Source: Ariolimax columbianus (taxonomy: Eukaryota; Mollusca; Gastropoda; Stylommatophora; Arionidae). From it: 64,000 nucleotides of DNA. The stretch covers positions 39,310,164 through 39,374,163 of the forward strand of contig JAVGWX010000005.1 of NCBI GenBank assembly GCA_036924085.1. The letters run 5' to 3'. Positions 10,559 through 21,385 of the stretch are shown in pieces. How positions within the stretch are numbered: the first letter of the stretch is position 1; each line of letters starts with the position of its first letter. Position numbers and translations under genes: made by a program. The notes below the pieces were generated by a model. That model made no database searches. It was not told the origin of the DNA and saw nothing but the letters and a program-made list of their open reading frames with translations.

Positions 10559-11590
10559 CGAAGATCCCATAAACGCACTAACAACACCAAAGCCCATCAC
10601 TACTGTACGAAAACCTACCTGGAGGCAGGATATATTTCCAGAGGTGGTAGAAAATATACCAGGTATTGGAAACAAAAACTGCCCGAATGAAAAAGAAAGG
10701 AGAGATACTACCCTAAGCTTTATATCGAAAAACTACCCAAGCATGACCTGGATCCATGCACACACCGACGGTTCTGTAACAAACACTACACAGAACGGAG
10801 GGGTAGGAGCATTCCTGAACCTACCAAATGGCAGAAAAATAACACTGTCATTCGCTACTGGTAAGTACACAAGCAATTTCAGAGCGGAGGCAGAGGCACT
10901 GAGGGCGGCAGTGGAAGAAATGGTGACACATAAAGAAAATGACAGCCATACAGTCCTGCTTACAGATGCTCTGGCCGTAGTCACAGCGCTAAAAAGCCAA
11001 AAAAACACTGAGCTTAATGACTTAAGAGCAGCACTCTGCCAACTGTGCCAGCAGTCCGCACCAAAAAGGGTAGTGGTACAGTGAGTCCCATCACACTGCA
11101 ACATCCAAGGCAACGAGGAGGCAGACAGACTGGCAAAAGAAGGTGCACGACTACCACAAACAGATACTAGTATGACGTACGAAGAGTCAAAACGGCTTTT
11201 TAAAGCCACATACATGACCAAATGGGAAACCGAACATACTGGCTACACCAAAAACGATGCCTATTACCAGTTGAACAGAAGAGAGCAGGTCGTTGTCTTC
11301 AGACTTCGTATTGGCCACAATAGACTGAGGTACCACCTATTCAACAAATGAAATATAGGTGGTACCGACGAATGCCCGTGCGGTACCGGTAAAATGACCG
11401 CTGAACATCTGCTGCAGAACTGCCCGACATACGAGGTTCAGAGAGAGCAGATGTGGCCATCACCAGTGGAGCTGCAAGACAAGCTCTATGGCAGTGTCGA
11501 CAGCCTCAGGATGACCGCCGCTTTTTTCGAATAAATAATGGTTACTGTCTGACATCGTACGTAGAAGAAGAAGAAGAAGAAGAAGAAGAA
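10559..11590 (+). mobile_element. LINE-G copy B, 5'-truncated
   Basis: A 1032-bp insertion starting in the region just upstream of RNase H (equivalent to about 3908 in copy A) and ending in (AGA)n. A perfect 13-bp target-site duplication brackets it. The boundaries come from that duplication. This is the standard outcome of target-primed reverse transcription with early termination. Confidence 0.92.
10644..11575 (+). pseudogene. LINE-G RNase H and C-terminal domain (copy B)
   Basis: Opens with MVENIPGIGNKNC, then HTDGSV, RAEAEALRAAVE, LLTDALAVV and APKRVVVQ. A TGG to TGA change at about 11082 stops the frame at the conserved QW. Similarity continues past the stop through NEEADRLAKEG-like and CPCGTGKMTAEHLLQNCP to a terminal FFE followed by TAA just before the tail. 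Copy D shares that TAA; A and C read a few codons further to a TGA. Confidence 0.88.
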
Positions 11591-11603
11591 GTGTAAGGTG
11601 GCC
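11591..11603. repeat. target-site duplication of LINE-G copy B, right
   Basis: GTGTAAGGTGGCC directly after the GAA tail, identical to 10546-10558. Confidence 0.92.
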
Positions 11604-12340
11604 AAGTCCATCTCAGACTGAGGTTCTGCACAAGTGCACGAATGCCAGGCATGATGGCTTTGAATTTAACCTCATTATTTGTAATAGGGTCTTGCCAGGG
11701 AATACGCAGTGTGTGTCAAAGACAAGTCATGTCAAAGCTATTTAGCCTCATTACGTTTCCAACACAGACATCCCAGTTGTAAAATGTTGAATTGTAAAAT
11801 TCAACGAGAGAATCGGATTTTTGAAAAAAAATCAAATGACAATGTCCTTACTGACGTAGGCGTGCAAAGAAACATATTGAACTAGGTCATCCGTGATGCT
11901 GTTTCTAGTGGGTTCCCACTTCATCTTCTACTAATTTAGTCTCAGTGCTTCTGTTATCCTCTGAGGGAGTATCTTCGTCTGAATGTTGAACTCAATCTTG
12001 TGATCACGAGACGAGGGTCAGTCCAACACTCCACGCCAAACGCAAACATAGTTACTGTTCCATCACCTTGAACCTAACATCTGACAGTAATGTGGTCGAT
12101 GAGATCAGGGACAAGACCTGGCATGCATTCGTCTGCTCGTATGTCTACTTTGGAGTCAAAAGATGGTGTTGGTAATGTTAAGCTTATTGGTAATGTCCGG
12201 ATGCAGAAGATGACCAGGACTTCTTCGTGTCTCGACGTGCTCTTAGCATTTATCCACGCTTTGCGGAGCCCGACATGTTGGCCAATCATTCGGTTAGTCT
12301 CTTCCGCTCAATCCATCGACGTCAGACTTCATTTGCTTTG

Positions 12341-12800
12341 ATTGACAGGCCCTATTTCGCTAAGACGACTCTCCCTCTGCTACCCACATAAGGTTTAGCC
12401 CGCAAGACAAAATGGAATCCCAAGCTGTGTTCGCTGCGCATGCTACAGTTGGTCGGAGCAACATGTGAAATCTGGAAAGCCGGTGGGTATCGAGATAGGA
12501 CTATCTCTTTCCAGTGGCAGAATCATGTGTCCATTACCAGGAATGCCTTCTCTCCTTGACCAATGACTGTGACTCGCTGGCTCAGTTTAATCCATTATTG
12601 TTGCTTCTGGGCTCACCATGTGGGCTAGACACATTGTCACTGACCGCTGAGTCTTGTATCGACTACGAAAACAAAGCTCAGAAACCTTGCAGCCATATTC
12701 ATGATGTCATGGTTTATCAACTATCTGCCCTCATGAGGACGAAATGCATCTAAAAGCAAAAACGCTGACGCTAAAACTGAAATCGTTCCTAAGATACGCC
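12341..12800. other. unassigned sequence
   Basis: One plus-strand frame (12514-12753) has no recognisable domain. No feature is supported. Confidence 0.4.
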
Positions 12801-12835
12801 AAAACTGGTTTCTTCTTCTTCTTCATCATACGCAG

Positions 12836-13805
12836 TCAGAGAGTAACCATTATTTTTTCGAAAAAAGCAGCCGTCATCCTGAGGCTGTCGACACTGCCAT
12901 AGAGCTTGTCTAGTGTTGCCACTGGTGATGGCCACATCTGCTCTCTCTGATCCTCGTATGTCGGGCAGTTTTGCAGCCCATGCTCAGCGATCATTTTCAC
13001 GGTACCATGCTGGCATTCGTCGGTGCCACCTATCTTCAATTTGTTGAATAGGTGGCACCTCAGTCTATTGTGGCCAGTGCGAAGTCTGAAGACCACGACC
13101 TGCTCAACTGGTAATAGGCATCGTTTTTGGTGTAGCCAGTATATTCGGTTTCCCATTTGGTCATGTATCTAGCTCTAATAAGCCGTTTTGACTCTTCGTA
13201 TGTCATACTAGTATCAGGTTGTCGTAGTTTTGCACCTTCTTTTGCCGGTCTGTCTGCCTCCTCGTTGCCTTGGATGTTGCAGTGAGATGGAACCCACTGC
13301 ACCACTACTCTTTTTGGTGCGGCCTGCTGGCATAGTTGACAGAGTACTGCTCTTAATTCATTAAGTTCAGCATTTTTCTGGCTTTTTAGTGCATCTGTAA
13401 ACAGGACTATGTGGCTTTTATTCCTTTTACATGTCACCATTTCTTCCACTGCCGCCCTCAGTGCCTCTGCCTCCGCTCTGAAATTGCTTGTGTATTTTCC
13501 AGTAGCGAATGACAGTGTTATTATTCTGCCATTTGGTAGGCTCAGGAATGCTCCTGCCCCTCCGTTCTGTGTTGTATTTGTTAGGGAACGTCGGTGTATG
13601 CATGGGTCTAGTCCATGCTTGGGTAGTTTTCCGTAATGTAACTCAGGGTAGTATCTCTTCTTTCTTTTTCAGACTGGCAGTTTTTGTTTCTAATACCTGG
13701 TATATTTTCTACCACCTCTGGAAATACATGCTGCCTCCAGGTAGGTTTTCGTACAGTAGGGATGGTCTTTCGTGTGGTTAGTGCGTTCATAGGGTCTTCG
13801 TGCAT
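12836..13805 (-). pseudogene. LINE-G RNase H and C-terminal domain (copy C)
   Basis: Minus-strand frames 13608-13805 (pre-RNase H, WRQHVFPEVVENIPGI), 13060-13449 (RNase H C-terminal half with APKRVVVQWVPSHCNIQGNE) and 12836-13156 (post-RNase H, ending FFEKIMVTL and TGA just before the tail). CQHGT replaces the usual CPCGT, so one motif cysteine is lost. Confidence 0.85.
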
Positions 13806-13838
13806 CTTTGCTTTGGCTATTTCTGCAAAGTTTCTTCG

Positions 13839-15110
13839 CTATAGCTTCCCATTTCCGAAATTGTTTAGTCTCTGGTGCATTGGATGGTCAGTCAGTCTTC
13901 TGAGTTTCTCTGATTGCAGCTGGGCTCTGCATTCTCTTCTATCGGTTATGGATTGCAGTTTTGTAATCTTTTTAAGTTCTACAATTGGCGTTGATTTCAT
14001 GCCTCCTGTTATAACTCTCATGGCTTGGTTTTGAAGTTTGCTAACTTTATCGAAGTTCGCCTTTGCTGCTGTTATCCATGCCGCAATGCCATACTCGAGA
14101 ACTGGTCTCACTCTTCCAGTGTACAGTTTCTTTAGTATACTTTCATCTGCTCCCCAGATTGTGCCAGCAAGTTTCCTCATGATTGCCATTCTTTCTCTGG
14201 CTCTCATTCGGTTTCTCTCGATCTGACTTTTCCATGCCATGCGCCGATCAAATGTGACTCCCAGATGACCAGCCATGAGTTCGCCCACTCTTCCAGCGAT
14301 CTTAGGGCCTGCTGTCTCCGATTTCTTGCTATGGTGAGATTCTTTTCAGAGGTCCACATAGCCAGATCGTCTGCAAACATTGAGCTATGAACTCTTCTTG
14401 GTATATTCTCTATAATATCATTTATATACACCAGGAAGAGTGTGGGTGACAGTACTCCCCCTTGAGGTACTCCCTGCTCAAGTGTCACCTTTTTGCTCAT
14501 CTGCCCTTGTACTTGGACTGTGGCCGTTCTATTTTTGAGGTAGTGGTTGATCCACTTGTACATTTTCCCACGAACATCACTTCTTCTTCTTCAAAGTCTT
14601 TCCCGACTTTGTCAAATGCTTTTTCCAGGTCCACCCAAACCGCTACTGTGTGTTTCTGTGCCTGGTAAGCATCTTCTATTTCCTGGGCTATGAGGATGAC
14701 CTGATCCTCAGTGGATCTGTGCTGTCTAAAGCCTGCTTGCTGTGGAATTAGTATTCGTTTTTCTTCCAGATGCCACAACAGTCTGGTGTTTATCATACGT
14801 TCCATCAGTTTGCTGACACAGCCCAGTAGGCTGATAGGCCTGTATCCATTTGGATCTGTTTTGTCTTTTCCTTTCTTTGGTACTGTTACAAGTACTGCGT
14901 CTTTTCATGCCTGGGGTACAATACCCCTTTTCCAGCTTTGGTTCAGGACTGATAGCTGTTTCCTCTTTGCTGTTTGGCCCATCCCCATCAGCATTTCGTT
15001 TGTTATCCCGTCTTTTTCGGGAGATTTCCTTTTTTTTAATGTTCTCATGGCCTATTCCATTTCGCTCATTGTTAGTTTTGCCATCATATGCTCTTCTGGT
15101 GCCATATTGA
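13839..15110 (-). pseudogene. LINE-G reverse transcriptase (copy C)
   Basis: Broken into several minus-strand frames. 14497-14805 holds RILIPQQAGFRQHRSTEDQ and VDLEKAFDKV (motif A). 14204-14563 holds GVPQGGVLSPTLFLVYIND and the catalytic FADDLAMW. 13839-14288 holds the downstream RVRPVLEYGIAAW region. The internal deletion near 14265 removes the segment that carries IFSLSIKPKNTKLSLNGK in copy A. Confidence 0.85.
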
Positions 15111-15162
15111 TGTTGTCTAGCCCTTTTTGCTCTACATTAATGTATGTATGGAAAACCTGTTT

Positions 15163-15575
15163 AAAATGTGTGCCTCACGGTCACATCGCTCGTGTGATCA
15201 CATATGATAAATTATCCTTCGTTGATAACAGCATGAACGTGGCATGAAGACGTGGATTATGTAAAATTATGTTGATGCATTCCCCAAATGGTCTATGCTC
15301 TCTCAGTCTACGCACCAGTCACGCTTGTTGGAAATAGGTTATGTATAATCATTTAGAATGCATACTGTACGCACGCATACTCCAATTATACAACCTGAGC
15401 AATACATTATATCCATAGAAATGAATTTCCACAACCACAGTCCTAAAGAAGAACGGGAATTCCCAAAATGACTGCGACAAGGCTCATTTGGCAGGAGACT
15501 TCATCGAAGACTTCCTCTCTCGCTGTCTGTCACAAGGTGCAAATAACATTCATGATAATGTAACTAAACACAGGA
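15163..15575. other. unassigned sequence
   Basis: No recognisable feature in this stretch. Confidence 0.5.
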
Positions 15576-16150
15576 GAATTTTAAACATGATGCAGGAACA
15601 CAGATAAGGGTTGTACAAAACAGTAAACAAGAACAACAAATATGGAACTTATACAAACACCAAACAGCCATCAAAGATCTAGCAGATATAAGATTAGGAT
15701 GCATGAACTAAAGTGTGTTTGAGGATTGCAACAAATTGTACATGAACTAAATATGATAGTAGTTTATGGACATGATACATGGACTGAAACTGTTAGAGTT
15801 CTACAAACATGATACATGGACTGACACTGTTAGAGTTCTACAAACATGATACATGGACTGACACTGTTAGAGTTCTACAAACATGATGTATGGACTTAAA
15901 CTGTTAGAGGTCTACAAATATGATTCATGGACTGAAACTGTTAGAGGTCTACACACATGATACATGAACAAGAGGTGTCGGGGTAGAGAAAACATATTAT
16001 AAACAAAGATGTATGAAGTATAAAAACATGATGTGAGAGGTATACAAACATGATATATGAACTAAAGGTGTGAGTGCTATATAAACATGATACATGAACT
16101 AAAGGCGTGATAGGTATACAAACATGATACATGAACTAAAGCCGTTTTAC
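15576..16150. repeat. 37-bp satellite array
   Basis: Units of 37 bp with the core TACAAACATGATACATGAAC, in two flavours: an upstream group continuing TGTTAGAGTTC and a downstream group continuing AAAGGCGTGATAGGTA. This is the same core as the 8.6-10.1 kb array. The last units (from about 16030) recur at 18507-18612. Confidence 0.88.
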
Positions 16151-16252
16151 AGCCTAAATGACAAAGCCATTTCTACGAAATAAAAATAGGACGATGGTTA
16201 TGTTTTTGGAAAAAATTAAATTAACAAATATAATAACTAGGAATATCTCCGT
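16151..16252. repeat. satellite-flanking segment, copy 1
   Basis: Begins GCCGTTTTACAGCCTAAA and is repeated at 18612-18690 with small differences. ATATCTCCGTTTC at its end (16240-16252) recurs at about 18813-18825. With the adjacent satellite units it forms a direct duplication enclosing the rDNA-bearing segment. Confidence 0.8.
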
Positions 16253-16338
16253 TTCTTCTTCTTCTTCTTCTTCTTCTTCTTCTTCTTCTTCTTCTTCTTC
16301 TTCTTCTTCTTCTTCGTACGCAGTCAGACAGTAACCAA
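16253..16338 (-). mobile_element. LINE-G copy F, 3'-end scrap
   Basis: A (TTC)n tract of about 63 bp followed by CGTACGCAGTCAGACAGTAA, the last 20-odd bases of LINE-G in minus orientation. After that the similarity stops. It is a severely truncated insertion, or one broken by later rearrangement. No target duplication found. Confidence 0.8.
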
Positions 16339-17079
16339 GTTGCTCTGTCATCATACTGAGATTTACGTTGCACTGTTTCGTTAAGCCTGTGGCCCAGTGC
16401 ATCCGATTTCAACAGGCGTTTCTGTAGGGATGCCCTCCTTAGCCTTTGGCTGTCCCCAGCCTATCTGCAAGGCAGCAGTTGTTTGTGATCAGAGTTGTCT
16501 CTCTTATGGAAGTTGTCTTACAGGACTAATGAGTCTTCACTACTCGTGTCTATAGGGTGCGGTGATCATATATGAAATATGATATATGATATGGACTATG
16601 TACTGGTTTGTACTAACCCAGAAGAGACGCAGTCCAGTGTGTCTGTATCCCAGGATCGTCACGTCCTGCCAGAACGTAGCATTTGCATGTGAGTGGGGTA
16701 TCTCTTTGCTCCCTTTATTTTCTCGGCTTCTCTGCAGTGATGGTACGCTTAGCATTCCTCGCCACCTGGGAGGTTGACACAATAGGGCAGATGTGCAATG
16801 TCCGCTAGTCTGCATCTCTTATGCGTCCAATGGAATGGCTGAAAGCCTACAGAGTTAGAGATCGAGGCAGAAGCGCATTTAACAAGGGGACAAGCCTGGT
16901 AATGTCACGGAGATGTTGTTAGCCTAGTGTGCGGACACATCTCATGGTCATTGGTTGAGTCTCGACAGTTCACAGTGAGGTGGCTGCTCTACTGTTTTCG
17001 ACACCCCGACCAAAAACTAAGTCTAATGTTGGTGGTTTCGCACTCCATCGCCGTATAGGGTGAATATCAAGCAGCTATC
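16339..17079. other. unassigned sequence between LINE scrap and rDNA
   Basis: No recognised coding or RNA feature. It could include rDNA spacer, but I cannot show that. Confidence 0.4.
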
Positions 17080-17365
17080 CGTCCGCTTTGATCGGCGGAC
17101 TGCAGAGACCTCTTTCTGCGGCTCGACCGGATAGGGCTGAGGCGCGAGCCCCAGGTCCTGACCATGTCGAAGCCTCCCATTGCAGTGGTGCTGAGATTTT
17201 GGGCGGGATTCCGGCTTACAGGCGTTCGGCCGTAATCCCTCACATGGTAGCCTCGCGCCATTGGCTTACCAGCCTTGTACGAGAACCAAAATGTCTGCGG
17301 CTCCTTTTGAATTGAGCAGGATCACCGTAGCAACGCCATGTCATTAGTAGGGTAAAACTGTCCTA
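17080..17365 (-). rRNA. 28S rRNA 3'-end fragment, degenerate
   Basis: On the minus strand this matches the conserved 3' end of 28S: AGTTTTACCCTACT, ATCCTGCTCA, GCCAATGG, GAGGCTACCAT, GAACGCCT and GGAATCCCGCCC occur in the order expected in animal 28S. Many substitutions and small rearrangements show it is a pseudogene fragment. The part upstream of the 3' end is missing. Confidence 0.8.
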
Positions 17366-17639
17366 TCTTCCGATGGTCTATTTCCAGCACCCGTTCACTA
17401 TTAGACCAGAAGAATTAATAGAGGGCTTTTGTTTGTCAATGACCAGGTATTTGAAATCTGTGGTTTCTGCGGGGTTAAACACGATTTCCGTAGCGTTCTT
17501 TCATTAGACAGTTAGAGAGCTGACTTGTCTTCCGTTAGTCTAATACCAGCGTACGTTCATTATTAGACCCAACGGTAGTGCTCTCGATTTGTCAGTCGTT
17601 ATACAGTATTGGCGTGTTCAGTCAAATTAAGCCGCAGGT

Positions 17640-17675
<36 letters not shown>

Positions 17676-17815
17676 GCGAACACTAGATGCGAGACAGTCA
17701 AGCTACCGAGAGGATAGCCCCAGATTTTCGAAGGTCTAATTCCAGCACACATTCCATATTAGATCCAATGAAAGTGCTCTCGGCATGTCAATCATTTCAC
17801 TGTTTGGCCATGTTG
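17366..17815 (-). repeat. reiterated, degenerate 18S-derived segment
   Basis: Three imperfect copies (about 17372, 17528 and 17723) share GGTCTA.TTCCAGC, TTCATTATTAGA-like and GTGCTCTCG...TGTCA. The second and third continue into GTCAAATTAAGCCGCAGG, a highly conserved 18S sequence. The second copy (17612-17673) runs on to GTGCCCTTCCGTCAATTCC and then breaks. The upstream parts look like decayed 18S from the adjoining region (GCTCTC, then GTCAATC), a weaker claim. Confidence 0.6.
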
Positions 17816-18506
17816 AGTCAAATTAAGCCGCAGGCTCCACCCCTGGGGGTGCCCTTCTGTCAATTCCTTTAAGTTTCAGCTTTGCAACCATACTTCCCCC
17901 GGAACCCAAACACTTTGGTTTCCCGGAAGCTGCCCGCAGAGTCATCGAAGCAACTCCTGCGGATCGCTAGTCGGCATCGTTTATGGTCAGAACTACGACG
18001 GTATCTCGGTATCTGATCGTCTTCGCGCCTCTGACTTTCGTTCTTGATTAATGAAAACATTCTTGACAAATGCTTTCGCAGTAGCTCGTTTTGCGGCGAT
18101 CTAAGAATTTCACCTCTTACGCCGCAATACGAATGCCCCCGTTTGTCGCTGTTAATCATTACCTCCAGTTACGAAAACCAACAAAATAGAACCGAGGTCA
18201 TATTCCATTATTCCATGCACCATTTTTCAGGCAGCCGAGGACTGCTTTGAACACTCTAATTTTTCAAAGTAAACGCGCCGGCCACCCAGGATGCTCAGCG
18301 AAGAGCACCCGTGGGAGAGAGCCGGCAGACGGTAGGGCAGGAGACAACGGGCAGTGAACCGGCGCGAGCCGGACCGCCCGCCTGCGCCTGAGATCCAACT
18401 ACTAGCTTTTTAACTGCAACAACTTTAATATACGCTATTGGAGCTGGAATTACCACGGCTGCTGGCACTAGACTTGCCCTCCAATAGATCCTCGTTAAAG
18501 GGTTTA
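17816..18506 (-). rRNA. 18S rRNA central fragment
   Basis: Minus-strand 18S from the universal region GTGCCAGCAGCCGTGGTAAT through the V4 variable region, AAACGAGCTACTGCGAAAGC and AACGATGCCGACTAG to GGAATTGACAGAAGGGCACC and TTAATTTGACTCAAC. About 690 bp of a gene of roughly 1.8 kb. It is well conserved apart from a few changes (for example TTGACAGAAGG for TTGACGGAAGG and GCAGTCC for GCAGGCC). Both ends are abrupt: satellite at 18507, degenerate 18S repeats at 17815. It cannot make a functional rRNA. The V4 region looks molluscan. Confidence 0.9.
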
Positions 18507-18830
18507 AAGTGTATACAAACATGATATATGAACTAAAGGTGTGAGTGGTATATAAACATTATACATGAACTAAAGGCGCGATAGGTATACAAACATGATA
18601 CATGAACTAAAGCCGTTTTACAGCCTAAAAGACGGAGCCATTTCTATGAAATAAAAAGAGGACGATGGTTATGTTTTAGGAAAAAAAAATTTTTTTAAAT
18701 AAAAAAAGTAAATATATAGACTATTATTTCCCACTATTTTCACTGTCATTTATATCACTGTCAGTAACATTTGACATAGAAATATAATTTTAATCTGAAT
18801 CACGCAATATCTCCGTTTCAAATGAGCACA
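18507..18830. repeat. satellite units and flank, copy 2
   Basis: About three 37-bp units (TACAAACATGATATATGAAC and so on) followed by GCCGTTTTACAGCCTAAAAG, closely matching 16030-16252. The right part extends further before reaching ATATCTCCGTTTC. It marks the far side of the segment containing the LINE scrap and the rDNA. Confidence 0.82.
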
Positions 18831-19449
18831 ATTACAACAACACACCAACAAATTCAATATCTCAAACTGCTGTGAAAACTTTCAAGGAGACAGCCATTGA
18901 AATTGTAGAATGCGCAAGAAATAAAAGATAACATTTGATTGGCATATACTATTTTTACTTTGCCATACAGAAACGTTCTTTCTTAGGGGCGATGGATCGG
19001 CCCGCTTGTCTTTTTCGCTAACGTAAGTCGGGCCGATCATCGGCCTGTGTCGTTCTCAAAAGGTCAATATAGAAACCACGTCGATCAGACTATTGAGAGA
19101 TGCAAGCGAGATCTAGCAAAACTTGAGATCATGAAATCAGTAAACGTAGAATTAACGATTTCAAGGTTGGTACTTTTCGTTATTACTGAATTTCTGACTG
19201 GACACCCTGACATTATTAAGACTAGTGAGTGAACGCTTAGGGAATATTACAAATAAAGCGATGCGACTGGTTCTAGTGTTTACCACAGGTGCTAAGTGTA
19301 AATGCGGTACATGCTGGGACTTCTGTTTGCGACATCTAAATTTTACCATCATCATCAGTCCCTAGAAGGTCGACGAGGCACTGTTATTACAGTTTGTTGA
19401 ACCAGTTCCCGCCAGTCTCGATTTTTCGCTAGGGTATTAGTTTCAGCAG
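18831..19449. other. unassigned sequence with one GC-rich inverted repeat
   Basis: Contains a perfect 10-bp inverted repeat GATCGGCCCG (18995-19004) and CGGGCCGATC (19029-19038) with a 24-nt loop, which stands out from AT-rich surroundings. Otherwise nothing recognised. Confidence 0.5.
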
Positions 19450-19930
19450 TAGGTGTTCTCTTCATATCAATTTATATATATATTGATCTGATAGAAAAAT
19501 ACCCAGACTCTCAGAAAATCCCATTTTAAATCTGGAGTGCGGCAAGGATGTGTGATATCCCCTTTGTTGTTCATCACATATGTAGACCACATATGTAAAA
19601 CAGATAGCCCAAGTGAAGATAGCAACTCTCGTAGGCTCTTCAATGCACCTCTTTTCGCTGACTATCAAGTTGCGATAGCAACCCCAGAAAGACAATTGCA
19701 ACAACACATTAACACAATAAATACAACATGTACAGAATACAACATGTACATAATACAGCATGAAAATCAACGAAGACAAACTGAGCTCATGAAAATATCT
19801 AGACAAGCAGGACAAATCAATATCTTCCTTGCAAAGCAGGAAATCAATCAGTTGAAATACTTCACATACTCAGAGAACATGTTATCAGGAAACGGAACAA
19901 TCACAGCGTATATACAGAAGTTAAATTGAT
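19450..19930 (+). pseudogene. RTE-like LINE reverse transcriptase fragment
   Basis: Contains GVRQGCVISPLLF (the RT box upstream of motif C) at about 19534-19572. The catalytic box is damaged: LFADYQVAIA where FADD is expected. QLQQHINTINTTCTEYNM and ELMKISR follow, matching the region after motif C in the same family as the minus-strand remnant at 60565-61340. It is truncated on both sides. Confidence 0.75.
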
Positions 19931-20742
19931 TTGTTTGGTCAGGTAGCAAGACTACCGCCAGACATCACACACTAATCCCCCCCCCCCCCCTCACCAGTCA
20001 TCATAAAACCTGGGCAGAGACTGCAGAACGTGGTGGAAAGAAAGGACAGAGCTCGAGGTTAACCAGCTGATAATAAATAATAATGTTTACATATGCATCT
20101 AAGGCCGTTGCATCGAACGAAGGCTACCAACTGCAGACGCTTGTTCATGCGTAGTGTGTCGACCAAAATCCCTTGCCTCCAGATGAAGCCGAGTACCCTG
20201 CTGCCTCAGGATGAGGAAGGCGAGGAGTGTGTGTTGGACCAATGTTTATGGTTCTGTGCCCGTGTCTCTCTCTTTTATTTTTTCGTGTTCCGCCCCCGAG
20301 TCTTGTGGATTGTGTACACATTCGAGTTGTGATGAGGATACGAAGTTGAGAGAGTTATCGCGTGACTTTATGTGGAGGCGGGTAGGAGGAAGGCGGTTTC
20401 AGTCCAATCAGGAAAGCCATTGATAACCTGGGCTGAATTCTGGGGTGCAATCATCTGTAACGTTGAACGCCATCATGGACTGGTCTCCTACGTTTTAAGC
20501 CAAACACAGCCACACAAAGATGCAGCATAACAGACAGGATAACCGACAGCAAGCTCATAAATTTCATAGAATGACATTTATGATACCACCTGGTAAAGTA
20601 GTAGTTAGATATAATCCACACAGGAACTAGCAAACAGCAGAAAACGACACACACTGGAGCAAATAAATCGACAACGCAGCCAGTCAGTCCCGGCCATCTT
20701 ACTATTTTCTATACGAATAACAACATTCAATAAAGTTATGCT
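19931..20742. other. unassigned sequence
   Basis: Includes a poly-C run near 19978-19990. Two short frames (20093-20332, 20211-20423) have no recognisable domains. Confidence 0.4.
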
Positions 20743-20745
20743 ATG

Positions 20746-20762
20746 ATATGTATATATATATT

Positions 20763-20818
<56 letters not shown>

Positions 20819-20826
20819 TATATATT
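20746..20826. repeat. (TA)n microsatellite
   Basis: Nearly pure TA dinucleotide tract. Confidence 0.95.
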
Positions 20827-21385
20827 TCGATTTATCCGTGCTACGTGGTGATATATCTAATCGGGGCTTCACTGCTAGAGCTAGATGTTATATTGTTGAT
20901 GTGTAGTGCACGGCATTCGGCAAACAGAACAGCAACCGGTAGTACTAGAATGAAGATGGAAGCAGTTACTACAGCTTTGAAATGGTTATCTGTGGTCTTT
21001 TAAAGAAGGTAAGTCATTGTATCAGACGCCCAGGCCTTACTTCAGAATGTGGTAATTACATGAGTGGGTGACAGCTATAGAGGCCTCAAATCTAAAAGTA
21101 CTAGCGCAGATGTGTGGGCCTATCCATGCAGAAGTTTAGGGCACCGAAGGAACTGCAATCCTGCCCTAACAGCACACATAATGGTTACACTAAACATGGA
21201 TAGGAATGACATTTTGAAGTCGAACAAGGTTCCAGATGCGGAAGAAGGAAGACAAAAGTGTGTATTGCCAACGAGCTGCATCAACCGCCAATATCCACAA
21301 CCTTCGTCATTTAATGATGGAGACTGATCACCTATATGTGGGCTGGGAATGCAGTGATATCGAATTGTAAAAATAGAGCAGAACA
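20827..21385. other. unassigned sequence
   Basis: Short frames only (21064-21327 plus, 21120-21386 minus) with no domain that I recognise. Confidence 0.4.

Larger units (their letters stand above)
10390..12340 (-). pseudogene. RTE-like LINE remnant split by LINE-G copy B
   Basis: Read on the minus strand, 12330-11900 gives decayed endonuclease C-terminal signatures (TNTIF, then SRRMHARS, then a WRGVLD...SSRDHKIEFNIQ stretch) of the RTE/CFDP2-like family. 11880-11604 then gives C-terminal signatures IPWQDPITNNEV and LRWTGHLTRM-like. The similarity resumes at 10558-10390 with SIERLPT and RPRMRLNDSLKDTIKSFQID. The RT core between endonuclease and C-terminus is missing. LINE-G copy B (10559-11590) splits the LRWTGHLTRM box, with a 13-bp duplication of target. 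Many stops; a dead element. Confidence 0.65.
12811..15150 (-). mobile_element. LINE-G copy C, 5'-truncated
   Basis: Minus-strand copy running from the RT N-terminal region (about 15150) to a (GAA)n tail at 12811-12826. Compared with copy D it lacks roughly 130 bp near 14265, joining the region before the thumb directly to GACCAGCCATGAGTTC. Candidate target duplications AAAACTGGTTT (12801-12811) and AAAACCTGTTT (15152-15162) match at 9 of 11 positions, which is suggestive only. Several frameshifts are present. Confidence 0.88.

Noticed and set aside
16253..16338. Target-site duplication for LINE-G copy F
   Set aside because: No matching flank on the 5' side; the junction was probably lost in the rDNA rearrangement.
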